Of a DNA stretch of 63,080 nt, positions 28,404-37,059 are shown one piece after another. The stretch comes from Nitrosomicrobium frigidum (SeqCode). Lineage in GTDB: Archaea > Thermoproteota > Nitrososphaeria > Nitrososphaerales > Nitrososphaeraceae. Position numbers and translations under genes: made by a program. Numbering within the stretch: position 1 is the first letter of the stretch; each line of letters starts with the position of its first letter. The notes under the pieces are model-generated. The model was not told where the DNA came from, searched no databases, and saw only the letters and a list, made by a program, of their open reading frames with translations. Location of the stretch: contig JAHEZK010000005.1 of the NCBI GenBank assembly GCA_023251115.1, positions 1 through 63,080 of the forward strand. Direction: 5' to 3'.

Positions 28404-29207
28404 CTAGCCTACTGTTATTTTTCCCTTCATATATGGATGCAGAGTGCAGAAATAGTCGTATTGTGATTCTTTGAGATTCATGGCATCAAGAATGAATGTG
28501 GCATTTGATTTAATGGTCTTTGAATCGAAGGTTTTGCCATCATCTGCTAAACTTGTAACAGTGTGTGGAACATTGTCGTTATTGGTCCATTCTATTCCAC
28601 CATCTTTTGGTACTTTTACATTAACAGGATCAAAACCGGGATTTCCCTCTGCCGACGCACCAGGAAGAATAGTAGTTTTCACTGGATTTGTGATATTTCT
28701 AACCGGCGCACTTTGATTCTGGCCTGCTTCGATTCCAACAATATTCTCTTGTTGAGCTTTTGGCGTGACTAAACCGAATAAATAGAATGTAGCCGCACCA
28801 ACAATTGCAGCACTTACAAATATTACTGTAATAGCCTTAAAGTAAGGTGTCCTCTTATAAGACGCAACAACAAGTACTGTAGCAGGTATTGAAATTAAGA
28901 GCATAACTCCGATATATGCAAAGATACTTGGAATTCTGGTACCAATGGTAATGGCTGCTGCAAAACCAAAGGTAACTAGAAAACCTAATGTTATGAACGT
29001 TGCAGATTTCGCTCTTCCTGAAGTTGGGAATCCATCCTTGAAAATTCCCGATGCTAGAAATATCAATCCAATGAACATTGTGAGTAGGCTGACAGCATGC
29101 ATTCCTTCAATAAATGTATGCGCAATTCCTGCAAGTGAAATTCCGACCCCGACTATACCAATACATGTAAGTCCTATCCCTGGAGTTATTAGGTCCCAAT
29201 CAGACAT
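28404..29207 (-). CDS. Membrane protein with C-terminal blue-copper (cupredoxin) domain
   Basis: 267 aa. Five hydrophobic segments occupy about residues 10-155 and a cupredoxin fold the last 95 residues, with the type-1 copper ligands VPHTV (His) and CTLHPYM (Cys, His, Met). A polar linker (about 160-175) separates them. The copper domain lies outside the membrane. Multi-copper membrane proteins of this kind are abundant in ammonia-oxidising archaea and could carry electrons; the exact partner is unknown. It is transcribed alone. Confidence 0.86.
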   Translation of the reverse strand: MSDWDLITPGIGLTCIGIVGVGISLAGIAHTFIEGMHAVSLLTMFIGLIFLASGIFKDGFPTSGRAKSATFITLGFLVTFGFAAAITIGTRIPSIFAYIGVMLLISIPATVLVVASYKRTPYFKAITVIFVSAAIVGAATFYLFGLVTPKAQQENIVGIEAGQNQSAPVRNITNPVKTTILPGASAEGNPGFDPVNVKVPKDGGIEWTNNDNVPHTVTSLADDGKTFDSKTIKSNATFILDAMNLKESQYDYFCTLHPYMKGKITVG

Positions 29208-29511
29208 TATTTAGTACGTGAACTCAAGCTCACATAATTAATCTTTTCTTGTGATGAATCTAAAATTTTGAATTTGTGCGATATCAGGTGGCCGGACATA
29301 AATATTGGTCCTATTGATTTGGTGGAGCTTTTAGATTGTGACTAAATTTTTCAGTTTTTTTCCAAGTAACTCTACTTTGAAATAATTCCAGATATCTCAA
29401 CTGTGATTTTAGAAAAAAATCATATCAAAATCTATTGAATAATATGTCAAAGCACTTATATTCAAGCAAGATAAGCTTACCATCGTATTTACAAATAAGA
29501 GGATTTGAAAA
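29208..29511. other. Intergenic gap before dnaG
   Basis: About 300 bp, AT-rich, without a credible reading frame or RNA. It must hold divergent promoters for the cupredoxin gene (left) and dnaG (right). I see nothing else in it. Confidence 0.45.
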
Positions 29512-30753
29512 ATGCCTAATACTGGTATAGTAAAATATCATGTTAAACTTGAATTTGAAGTTGATGGGATAGTAGAGAAGGCCGACATTATTGGCGCAAT
29601 ATTCGGCCAGACGGAGGGATTACTAGGCCCCGAGATGAACCTGAATGAGTTGCAGAAGGTTTCCAAGGTTGGAAGAATAGAAGTAAATGTTGACACCAAA
29701 TCAAACACAACTAAAGGAGATGCCTTGCTTCCAATGAGTACTGATATTTCCACAGCCGCATTGATATCTGCAGCTATCGAAAGCATAGATAAAGTTGGGC
29801 CTTTTCAGGGCAAGTTTCTGTTGGTTGGTATAGATGACATTAGAGCAATCAAGAAAAAAGTTATTGTGGATAGAGCCAAGAAAATAATTCAGGAATGGGC
29901 AACAAAGACAATAAGTGAAGGAGAAGAGATGTTGCGCGATGTATATGATGCAAGCAAACCGGGAAAACTAACAACATTTGGAAAAGCTCAGCTTGCATGT
30001 GGTACTGGTGTGTTCGAATCTCCCTATATCATTCTGGTTGAAGGAAGGGCCGATGTGATTAACTTACTACGCGCAGGTTTTGATGCCTCTATTGCCATAG
30101 AAGGGGCCAAAATTGATGAAACAATTACGAATCTAACATCCGGAAAAAAGGTTATTGCATTTCTAGACGGTGACAGGGCAGCAGATTTGATTTTAAAGGA
30201 ATTGCAAGGACTAGTTAAAATTGACAAAGTTCTGAGAGCGCCGACAGGTAAAGAAGTCGAAGAGTGCACCCCCCTTGAAATATCCGAGATACTTAAGGAC
30301 GTGGCTGAAACTGGAAGTGAACAACTGGACGCTCCAGTTCAACAACAAAAAAGTACAAGAAAACCAAGAACCTATGGAAATAATAATTTGGCTTCTACAT
30401 ATCAGGAGGTTTCTCATTCAAATACTAATAATGGCGAAAACGTAAAAGATGACCCTCAAATTACATCGGCGGTCAAAGAAGTGTATCCACAAATCAATGA
30501 AACTTTAGAAGCGTTGATATTGGATAATTCGATGCAGGTATTGCTGAAGGTACCAGTATCGGAAATAATCAAAAGACTGGATTCTCTAGAAGGTGCTAGA
30601 TTTCTAGTAATGGATGGTATTATCACTCAACGACTAATTGATGCTGCATACAAAGCAGGAATTGAATATGTCGTCGGGCACAGAATGGCCGAGTTAAAGA
30701 AATCACCAGTAATTACGGTCAGAACTTTTGATCAGATAGGTATTGGCAACTAG
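29512..30753 (+). CDS. dnaG: DnaG primase, archaeal type
   Basis: Archaeal DnaG has a Toprim domain and occurs with the exosome as well as in replication. The Toprim motifs are ILVEGRADVINLL (catalytic Glu) and VIAFLDGDRAADLI (DxD), around residues 173-230. The N-terminal segment KYHVKLEFEVDGIVEKADII and the C-terminal region RRLDSLEGARFLVMDG-like are conserved archaeal parts. A linker rich in N, T, Q and K (about 275-325) divides core and C-terminal domain. 413 aa. Confidence 0.95.
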   Translation: MPNTGIVKYHVKLEFEVDGIVEKADIIGAIFGQTEGLLGPEMNLNELQKVSKVGRIEVNVDTKSNTTKGDALLPMSTDISTAALISAAIESIDKVGPFQGKFLLVGIDDIRAIKKKVIVDRAKKIIQEWATKTISEGEEMLRDVYDASKPGKLTTFGKAQLACGTGVFESPYIILVEGRADVINLLRAGFDASIAIEGAKIDETITNLTSGKKVIAFLDGDRAADLILKELQGLVKIDKVLRAPTGKEVEECTPLEISEILKDVAETGSEQLDAPVQQQKSTRKPRTYGNNNLASTYQEVSHSNTNNGENVKDDPQITSAVKEVYPQINETLEALILDNSMQVLLKVPVSEIIKRLDSLEGARFLVMDGIITQRLIDAAYKAGIEYVVGHRMAELKKSPVITVRTFDQIGIGN

Positions 30754-30759
30754 AGAACG

Positions 30760-31476
30760 ATGCAAGAAATAAAGTCTGAATATATTATAACACTAGCAAA
30801 GTTACTACTCAAGGGCGCAAAAGATAATTTTATTGATTTTACCAGCACCGATATTGGAATAGAGATCAACAAGTCACAGCAAGCAGCTTCAAAGATAATT
30901 TTGGAATTGCAAGAAATGAAATATGTGGAACGAGTCAAGAAGGGGCATGGGTATATGATCAGGGTAACAGAAGAAGGTCTTTTGTCAGTCAAAAAAATGT
31001 CAGAATTTCTTAACATGGCATTAAATCCATCTCCAATTAGAATTCACTTTAACGGAACTTTGGTCTCTGGGATGGGAGAAGGCAAGTACTACATGAGTCT
31101 TGGAGGCTATAAGAAACAGTTTGAAAAAAAGATCGGGTACATTCCCTATCCTGGAACACTAAATATCAAATTAGTTGATCGACTGTCGCTAGAAAACAGA
31201 GAAAAAATTGAAAGCTTCCGTTATCAATTTATCGACGGATTTAGTGATTCCAAACGAACTTATGGTTGGGTCAAGTGTTACCCTGCAATCATAAACGGTA
31301 ATGACAATATTCGGTCAGACTTGTTGTTACTTGAACGAACACATCACGACAAAAATATGCTGGAAATTATAGCCCCCATTAATATCAAACAGGCACTTCA
31401 ACTAAAAAATGGTGATAACGTCAAGATTACTTTGGAGACTTCAAAAAATAGGACAGAATCATATATCATAAATTGA
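30760..31476 (+). CDS. ribK: CTP-dependent riboflavin kinase with N-terminal HTH
   Basis: It phosphorylates riboflavin to FMN, using CTP in archaea. The C-terminal domain has FNGTLVSGMGEGKYYMSL and GYIPYPGTLNIKL, the nucleotide and flavin-binding loops. The N-terminal 90 residues form a winged helix (KSQQAASKIILELQEMKYVE), which in some archaeal RibK proteins is a regulator of riboflavin genes (RbkR). It starts 6 bp after dnaG. Its 3' end overlaps by 18 bp the FAD synthase gene on the other strand. Confidence 0.94.
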   Translation: MQEIKSEYIITLAKLLLKGAKDNFIDFTSTDIGIEINKSQQAASKIILELQEMKYVERVKKGHGYMIRVTEEGLLSVKKMSEFLNMALNPSPIRIHFNGTLVSGMGEGKYYMSLGGYKKQFEKKIGYIPYPGTLNIKLVDRLSLENREKIESFRYQFIDGFSDSKRTYGWVKCYPAIINGNDNIRSDLLLLERTHHDKNMLEIIAPINIKQALQLKNGDNVKITLETSKNRTESYIIN

Positions 31477-32088
31477 GTGACCCAATTCTTCCTTGATTTG
31501 CGTACTCTTCGAACCAGGAATTGGCGTATTCAAGCGAATTATCTGAGTATTTATTCCCCTTTTCGCACAATTCACCGCTATTTCCTTCTCGGTATGTTTT
31601 TGATCGTACCCTAAGGCGATAATGTCTGGTTTTACAAATTCGACTGTGTCATACAGCGTTCCCTCTCTTCCAATTATTGCATAATCTACATATCTAATCG
31701 ACGAAACCAGCTCCCTCCTAAGGCTTTCAGCATGATATATTTTTCTCTGTTTGTTAATTTTGAGTGCTGTAGAACTTCTGGCTACGACGACCACCAATAC
31801 ATCTCCTTGTTTTTTTGCGTCCTTTAGAGTATGAATATGACCCGGGTGTACTATGTCAAATACGCCACCGATTAATACAATTTTTAATAACCCTCTTCCA
31901 AGAAAAGTTAATTTGAGAGGCTCAGACTTTTCTACAAAGCCATTTTTTATCATTTCTTTAGTTTTTACGTTGAACTGATCTTCTGAAATTGGTGTTCGTA
32001 CTTTTAAGTATTCTAATGGCAGCATTTCTGGTTCAAGTGAAGAAACATAGATGGCTGTAAGAATAGCTTTGTCCAAAGGCTCTAACAT
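31459..32088 (-). CDS. ribL: FAD synthetase, RibL-type nucleotidyltransferase with N-terminal wHTH
   Basis: It adenylates FMN to FAD. The cytidylyltransferase fold has the signature GGVFDIVHPGHIHTLKDA (HxGH variant), a KxxxK-type loop around KINKQRKIYH, and PGSKSTQIKEELG near the end. The N-terminal 70 residues (EPLDKAILTAIYVSS and on) look like a winged helix, absent from plain RibL. I choose the ATG at 32088 over longer frames because the extra N-terminal residues are not family-like. Convergent overlap with ribK brings the FMN and FAD steps together. Confidence 0.88.
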   Translation of the reverse strand: MLEPLDKAILTAIYVSSLEPEMLPLEYLKVRTPISEDQFNVKTKEMIKNGFVEKSEPLKLTFLGRGLLKIVLIGGVFDIVHPGHIHTLKDAKKQGDVLVVVVARSSTALKINKQRKIYHAESLRRELVSSIRYVDYAIIGREGTLYDTVEFVKPDIIALGYDQKHTEKEIAVNCAKRGINTQIIRLNTPIPGSKSTQIKEELGHSIYDI

Positions 32089-32380
32089 AAATTTGACATT
32101 ATTTAACCAACAATGTCTATTTAGTTCTATTCTCCGTATACTACGTTCTTTAAATGAGAAACCCGGGCACAATGACATCAACTTCTCAGACTAGCTTTTA
32201 GTTTATCCAGCATTTATCAATAAACGACGGGTTGTCACAAGAAGGGTGTGATTGGGCTGAAATAGCAGGCATAGCGCAAATGGTTGCTATAGAGGTGACA
32301 AGAGAGTAAAACATCTTTTTGGAGTTGTGATTTTCTGAGAAAACTAATACCTAAATAATGCAAATTAGAAAAAATATTAG

Positions 32381-33352
32381 ATGACAATATCCCAAGTAGG
32401 CGCACATCCGCTGTCGGCTGGAGTTAAGATATCAACAGTTGACACAAAGGAGATTTCATCCGGAACGACCTTGATAAAGCGGGGATTTGCGCACATGCAA
32501 AAACATGGTGTAATAATGGATGTAACTAACGTAGAGCAAGCCCAAATAGCCGAAGATGCTGGTGCAGTAGCTGTTATGGTGTTAGACAAGCTCCCCTCTG
32601 ATGTAAGAAGTGCAGGTGGAGTAGCAAGAACTGCAAGTGTAAAAATAATTGAAACAGTGTTAGATGCTGTCAGTATACCAGTAATGGCCAAGTGCAGAAT
32701 AGGTCATGCATCTGAGGCAAGTATTCTTGAAGAAGTAGGAGTGGATATGATAGATGAAAGTGAAGTACTTAGTCCAGCAGATCAAGGTAGGCATATTTGG
32801 AAGTGGAATTACACCACACCATTCGTTAATGGGGCCAAGAACCTGGGAGAGGCTCTTAGAAGAATACAGGAGGGTGCTTCAATGATAAGAACAAAAGGTG
32901 AACCAGGTACAGGGGATGTATCACACGCAGTAACTCACATAAGGCAGGTAAATAATGAAATTACAAAAATAAGGGGTATTTACGACAATAACGATGACCA
33001 AGAACTAATCACGATTTCAAGGGAGCTACAATCTTCATTTGAAATTGTTAAAGAAACTGCAAGGCTTGGAAGACTCCCAGTTGTTAATTTTGCTGCCGGC
33101 GGTATATCCACACCAGCTGACGCTGCACTTCTAATGAATCTTGGTTGTGACGGGATATTTGTTGGTTCGGGAATTTTCAAAGCAGAGGACCCACTTGAAA
33201 GAGCTAAAGCAGTTGTTATCGCAACCACTTATTTTGACGATCCCAAGACAGTTCTGGAGGCGCAGAAAATGGTCGATGAAAAAAAATCGATGCTTGGTCT
33301 TGATACTAAGAACCTTGATTTAAGAATGCAAGAAAGAGGACCTACGGTATGA
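32381..33352 (+). CDS. pdxS: Pyridoxal 5'-phosphate synthase lyase subunit PdxS
   Basis: It builds PLP from ribose 5-phosphate, glyceraldehyde 3-phosphate and ammonia supplied by PdxT. The active-site lysine is in [16 protein letters not shown]-like sequence ([16 protein letters not shown]), with [20 protein letters not shown] and [16 protein letters not shown] following. 323 aa is slightly longer than usual because of an insert of about 20 residues ([17 protein letters not shown]). It overlaps pdxT by four bases (ATGA). Confidence 0.97.
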   Translation: MTISQVGAHPLSAGVKISTVDTKEISSGTTLIKRGFAHMQKHGVIMDVTNVEQAQIAEDAGAVAVMVLDKLPSDVRSAGGVARTASVKIIETVLDAVSIPVMAKCRIGHASEASILEEVGVDMIDESEVLSPADQGRHIWKWNYTTPFVNGAKNLGEALRRIQEGASMIRTKGEPGTGDVSHAVTHIRQVNNEITKIRGIYDNNDDQELITISRELQSSFEIVKETARLGRLPVVNFAAGGISTPADAALLMNLGCDGIFVGSGIFKAEDPLERAKAVVIATTYFDDPKTVLEAQKMVDEKKSMLGLDTKNLDLRMQERGPTV

Positions 33353-33987
33353 GTAATGAGTTACTAATTGGGGTATTAGGACTTCAAGGTGATATTGAAG
33401 AAAATATCAAAGCAACAACAGAGGCGTTAAGAGAAATGAATCTGAAAGGTAAAGTTATTTCTGTTCGCTATCCTGAAGAAATAATGAAAATTGACGGGTT
33501 GATCATTCCTGGAGGTGAGAGTACAGTAATGGGATTGCTGATTTCTCTAAAGGATGAATTATTACATGCGATAACAAGAATGATACAAAGAGGTTTACCT
33601 ATTATGGGAGCGTGCGCTGGCATGATTGTGTTGGCCAAAAAGTCATATGATAAGGTCATTGGAGACAAGAAACAATTATTGCTAGGGATTTTAGATATCG
33701 AAATAGAAAGGAATTCATTTGGGAGACAGCACGATTCATTTGAATCCGACTTGGAAATTTCTGGAATTAATGATAGCTACAAAGGAATTTTCATACGTGC
33801 GCCATCTGTAATTTCAGTAGGTCCGAATGTTCAAATCCTGAGCAAGTTTGGCGGAAAAATAGTGGCTGTAAGGCAAGAAAATATAATTGGGACTTCTTTT
33901 CATCCCGAATTATCTGGTGATTATAGAATGCACAGATTGTTCATTGAATTGGTAACCAATTGGAAGAAGGAAAGCTTCCAACAATAA
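33349..33987 (+). CDS. pdxT: Pyridoxal 5'-phosphate synthase glutaminase subunit PdxT
   Basis: It hydrolyses glutamine to deliver ammonia to PdxS. The catalytic nucleophile lies in [12 protein letters not shown], the His-Glu pair in [12 protein letters not shown], and the N-terminal [13 protein letters not shown] is typical. 212 aa. The ATG overlaps the pdxS stop, so the two are translationally coupled. Confidence 0.96.
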   Translation: MSNELLIGVLGLQGDIEENIKATTEALREMNLKGKVISVRYPEEIMKIDGLIIPGGESTVMGLLISLKDELLHAITRMIQRGLPIMGACAGMIVLAKKSYDKVIGDKKQLLLGILDIEIERNSFGRQHDSFESDLEISGINDSYKGIFIRAPSVISVGPNVQILSKFGGKIVAVRQENIIGTSFHPELSGDYRMHRLFIELVTNWKKESFQQ

Positions 33988-34009
33988 AATTTTCATAACT
34001 AATCACAAG

Positions 34010-36307
34010 TCACTTTGTCACTTTACGCATCAAGTTAAGTGCCGAACCTGCCTTGAACCATTCGACCTGTAACGAGTTGTATGAGTGTTTTAATAATATT
34101 TCTTCATCAATAGCATTACTATGATGGATAATGCATTTAAGATAACTTCCTTCCTTCAAATCTTTAAGACCTAATATGCTTAGATTATCATCTTCCAATA
34201 TCTTTTCATGGTCTGCGGGCTCTACAAATGTAAGAGCAAGTATTCCTTGTTTTTTTAGGTTAGTTTCGTGAATCCTGGCGAAGCTCTTTGCTATTACCGC
34301 ACAGCATCCCAAATAGCGTGGTGTCATTGCTGCATGCTCTCTACTGCTACCTTCGCCATAGTTAGTGTCTCCAATTATTATCCACCTAATCTTTTTTGAT
34401 TTGTATTGTCGAGCGATGTGGGATAGTAATTCTATTTCATTATTCAAGATGTTCTTACCTTTTCCAATTTGATCCTGGTGGAAAGCATTAATTGCGCCAA
34501 GGAGAAGATTGTCACTTATTTTGTCTAGGTGTCCTCTGTACATTAACCAAGGACCCGCAGGGGAAATATGATCGGTCGTACATTTTCCTTTGATCTTTAC
34601 CAAAATTGGTATCCTCTCAAAGTCCTTTCCGTCCCACTTAGGAAACGGCTCCAGTTTCTGGAGTCTAGAACTATTTGGATCAATTTGTACTTGCTGATCT
34701 TTGTTGGCTTCGCTAGGTGAGATGTAAACATCCTGATTATATACGAAACCATTAGAAGGTATCTCTGGCGCAGCCTTTGGAGGGCTCAGTATGAATCTAG
34801 TTCCATCACTTGCAGTCAATTCATCTACTAAAGGATTGAAAGAAAGCTTTCCGCCTAAGGCTAACGCTATCACCATCTCTGGACTACCAATAAAGTTCAT
34901 AGTCTCTCTTCTTCCATCATTACGACCCGGAAAATTCCTGTTGTAAGATGTGACAATAGTATTAGGTTCGCCTTTCTTAAGCTCAGGTCTATTCCATTGT
35001 CCAATACATGGACCACATGCATTTGCTAGCACGTTTGCTCCAATATCTATTAGAGATTTCATCTGACCATCCCGTTCAATTGTTCCACGAATCATCTCAG
35101 ATCCTGGAGTAACTTGGAGAGGAACCTTTACTTTTACTCCTTTTGACTTGGCCTGTTCAGCAATATCAGACGCTCTTGACATATCTTCATATGATGAATT
35201 AGTACAGCTTCCAATTAGAGCAACAGAAATTGCATCTAGATAGTTATTGCTTTTCACATCGCTTGCCATTTTTGAAATTGGTCTAGCCAGATCGGGTGTG
35301 TGGGGACCTACTATATACGGCTCAAGATTTGATAGATCTATCTCTATCAGTTGATCAAAATAACGATGTGCATTTTTTCTGTCATTTGAAATTTCTTCTT
35401 CAATTTCTCTATCCAATGCAAATAATTCTTCATACTTATCCGCTAGATCTGCGATGTGCTGCCGTTTTGTAGCACGAAGATAGGTTTCCATCTTTTCATC
35501 GTACGAAAATATGGAACAGGTAGCACCAATCTCTGCTCCCATATTGGTAATTGTAGCCTTCCCAGTGCAGCTAATGGTCCTTGAACCAGGGCCAAAGTAT
35601 TCTACAATTGCGTTGGTCGCTCCGTAGACCGTAAGCTTGGACGCTACATAAAGTATGATATCCTTTGGCGATGTCCATCCATTAAGTTTCCCTGTAAGAT
35701 TTACACCAATGCGTCTCGGATACAAAAGTTCCCATGCCATACCCGCCATTACTTCGGCAGCATCAAGACCACCCACCCCTATCGCTATCATTCCAAGGCC
35801 ACCTGCGTTAGGAGTATGTGAATCGGTTCCTATCATCAATCCTCCTGGAAAGGCATAATTTTCAAGGACTACCTGATGAATAATTCCGGAACCTGGTTTC
35901 CAAAATCCAATCCCATACTTTTTTGAAGCGGATTCTAAAAAGTTGTATACCTCATTATTTTCATAAATGGCCAGCTTAGTATCTGACTCACTACCAGTCC
36001 TTGCTTGAATTAAATGATCGCAGTGTACGGTAGTTGGGACAACCACCCGTGTGAGGCCCGATTGCATGAATTGTAATAGTGTCATCTGACCTGTTACGTC
36101 CTGCAATGCGACTCTATCTGGATTAAGAAATATGTAATCGGATCCGGAACGAATTTCTCTATCTAAGTTTGAATCATGAATATGACCCGTGAGAATTTTC
36201 TCCGACGCAGTCAATGGTCTTCCAACGACTTTTTGGTATTTGCTAACATTATCTTGTAGTTTCTCATAAGTTCCAGATATGATGTCAAGTGATCCTTTCA
36301 TACTCAT
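34010..36307 (-). CDS. acnA: Aconitate hydratase (aconitase)
   Basis: It isomerises citrate and isocitrate in the TCA cycle. The 4Fe-4S ligands appear as Cys in LIGSCTNSSYEDM and the pair NACGPCIGQW; HTPNAGGLGMIAIGVGG and the swivel-domain EGSSREHAAMTPRYLG are also plain. At 765 aa it is the single-chain archaeal/mitochondrial-like form. It converges on pdxT (22 bp between stops) and is transcribed alone. Confidence 0.96.
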   Translation of the reverse strand: MSMKGSLDIISGTYEKLQDNVSKYQKVVGRPLTASEKILTGHIHDSNLDREIRSGSDYIFLNPDRVALQDVTGQMTLLQFMQSGLTRVVVPTTVHCDHLIQARTGSESDTKLAIYENNEVYNFLESASKKYGIGFWKPGSGIIHQVVLENYAFPGGLMIGTDSHTPNAGGLGMIAIGVGGLDAAEVMAGMAWELLYPRRIGVNLTGKLNGWTSPKDIILYVASKLTVYGATNAIVEYFGPGSRTISCTGKATITNMGAEIGATCSIFSYDEKMETYLRATKRQHIADLADKYEELFALDREIEEEISNDRKNAHRYFDQLIEIDLSNLEPYIVGPHTPDLARPISKMASDVKSNNYLDAISVALIGSCTNSSYEDMSRASDIAEQAKSKGVKVKVPLQVTPGSEMIRGTIERDGQMKSLIDIGANVLANACGPCIGQWNRPELKKGEPNTIVTSYNRNFPGRNDGRRETMNFIGSPEMVIALALGGKLSFNPLVDELTASDGTRFILSPPKAAPEIPSNGFVYNQDVYISPSEANKDQQVQIDPNSSRLQKLEPFPKWDGKDFERIPILVKIKGKCTTDHISPAGPWLMYRGHLDKISDNLLLGAINAFHQDQIGKGKNILNNEIELLSHIARQYKSKKIRWIIIGDTNYGEGSSREHAAMTPRYLGCCAVIAKSFARIHETNLKKQGILALTFVEPADHEKILEDDNLSILGLKDLKEGSYLKCIIHHSNAIDEEILLKHSYNSLQVEWFKAGSALNLMRKVTK

Positions 36308-36618
36308 GGTTTAATGGTACTTTTTTTCATATTTAATTTTTCATGATTTTGAATTCTTATTTGTCAAGCTCGGCTGTTCTATAACTGCCAACTTATTTCT
36401 GTGAGCTGTAACCAGATGATTTGAAAATGTGAATCCTATCTTTATAATAAGGCTCATACTAGGAGTCCTACTTTATTATATTGTACTGGTGTTCTTTTTA
36501 TGAATATCAAAAAAAATAATGCACCTCAATAGCGTAGATTTGCAATAGATTCACACTAGCCCAATAATTGAATAAAACTAAAACTGCCGCAACTGATAAT
36601 CAATGGATGTTTTGTGAA
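36308..36618. other. Intergenic gap between aconitase and tRNA-Leu
   Basis: About 310 bp, AT-rich, no reading frame of note. It holds the aconitase promoter on the minus strand. No repeat or RNA element recognised. Confidence 0.45.
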
Positions 36619-36663
36619 TGCGGGAGGTGGGATTCGAACCCACGAACCCCTGAAGGACAGGAT

Positions 36664-36680
36664 CCCCAATTTTATTAGAT
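36664..36680 (-). other. 17-nt intron in the anticodon loop of tRNA-Leu(UAA)
   Basis: The insert follows base 37, the canonical archaeal intron site; removal restores the stem cagga/tcctg. The bulge-helix-bulge fit is imperfect, with one mismatch in the central helix (ctta against ttgg), so exact edges are tentative. Confidence 0.7.
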
Positions 36681-36694
36681 CTTAAGTCCTGCGT

Positions 36695-36709
36695 TTCCAA
36701 ATTTGTATT
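36695..36709 (-). other. 15-nt candidate intron in the D arm of tRNA-Leu(UAA)
   Basis: Without it the D stem pairs gta/tac. The 5' exon ccaa pairs with intron ttgg, leaving bulges at|a and aa|a, the geometry cut by the archaeal splicing endonuclease. The outer helix on the exon side is weak. Confidence 0.55.
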
Positions 36710-36846
36710 ATTTGGCCAGGCTCTACAACCCCCGCATGAACCAATCAGATTTGATAAATGGATGGTAATTAAACGTTATAGATAGTATCCTTAGCATTAG
36801 ATATCTTAATGAAACCCTAGATTCGTTCTATGTTTGTTTTTGATAT

Positions 36847-36920
36847 GCCTTGGTAGCTCAGCCTGGTAGAGCGTTGCCTTGGTAAGGCAAAGGTCCCGGG
36901 TCCAAATCCCGGCCAAGGCT
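36847..36920 (+). tRNA. tRNA-Thr (anticodon GGU)
   Basis: The acceptor stem gccttgg pairs with ccaaggc, the anticodon stem ttgcc with ggcaa around loop ttggtaa (GGT), and the T stem ccggg with cccgg. No intron. The T loop reads tccaaat, so position 55 is C in place of the nearly universal T; a discriminator T73 follows. CCA is not encoded. Confidence 0.93.
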
Positions 36921-37059
36921 CGTTAATATGAATATGGTTTTTCCCGCCTAAGGTTTCTACTACTATAATTTTCAGTAATTGGATTCAGATTGCAAAGTAG
37001 AATTCTAACTTGATAATGCGCATCTTGCAAATTTGAATTGCTTTAGTGCTTTACATTAA

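Larger units (their letters stand above)
36619..36735 (-). tRNA. tRNA-Leu (anticodon UAA) with two candidate introns
   Basis: The acceptor stem (gcgggggpaired with ctcccgc), the T arm gtgggttcgaatcccac and a long variable arm are perfect. The anticodon loop reads cttaag/a with a 17-nt insert after position 37 (36664-36680). A second 15-nt insert lies at positions 23/24 of the D arm (36695-36709). Its removal restores a 3-bp D stem gta/tac and a 13-nt D loop identical in length to that of the second tRNA-Leu in this window. The D-arm insert shows a 4-bp ccaa/ttgg helix with 3-nt bulges at both junctions. Mature length 85 nt. Confidence 0.85.
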
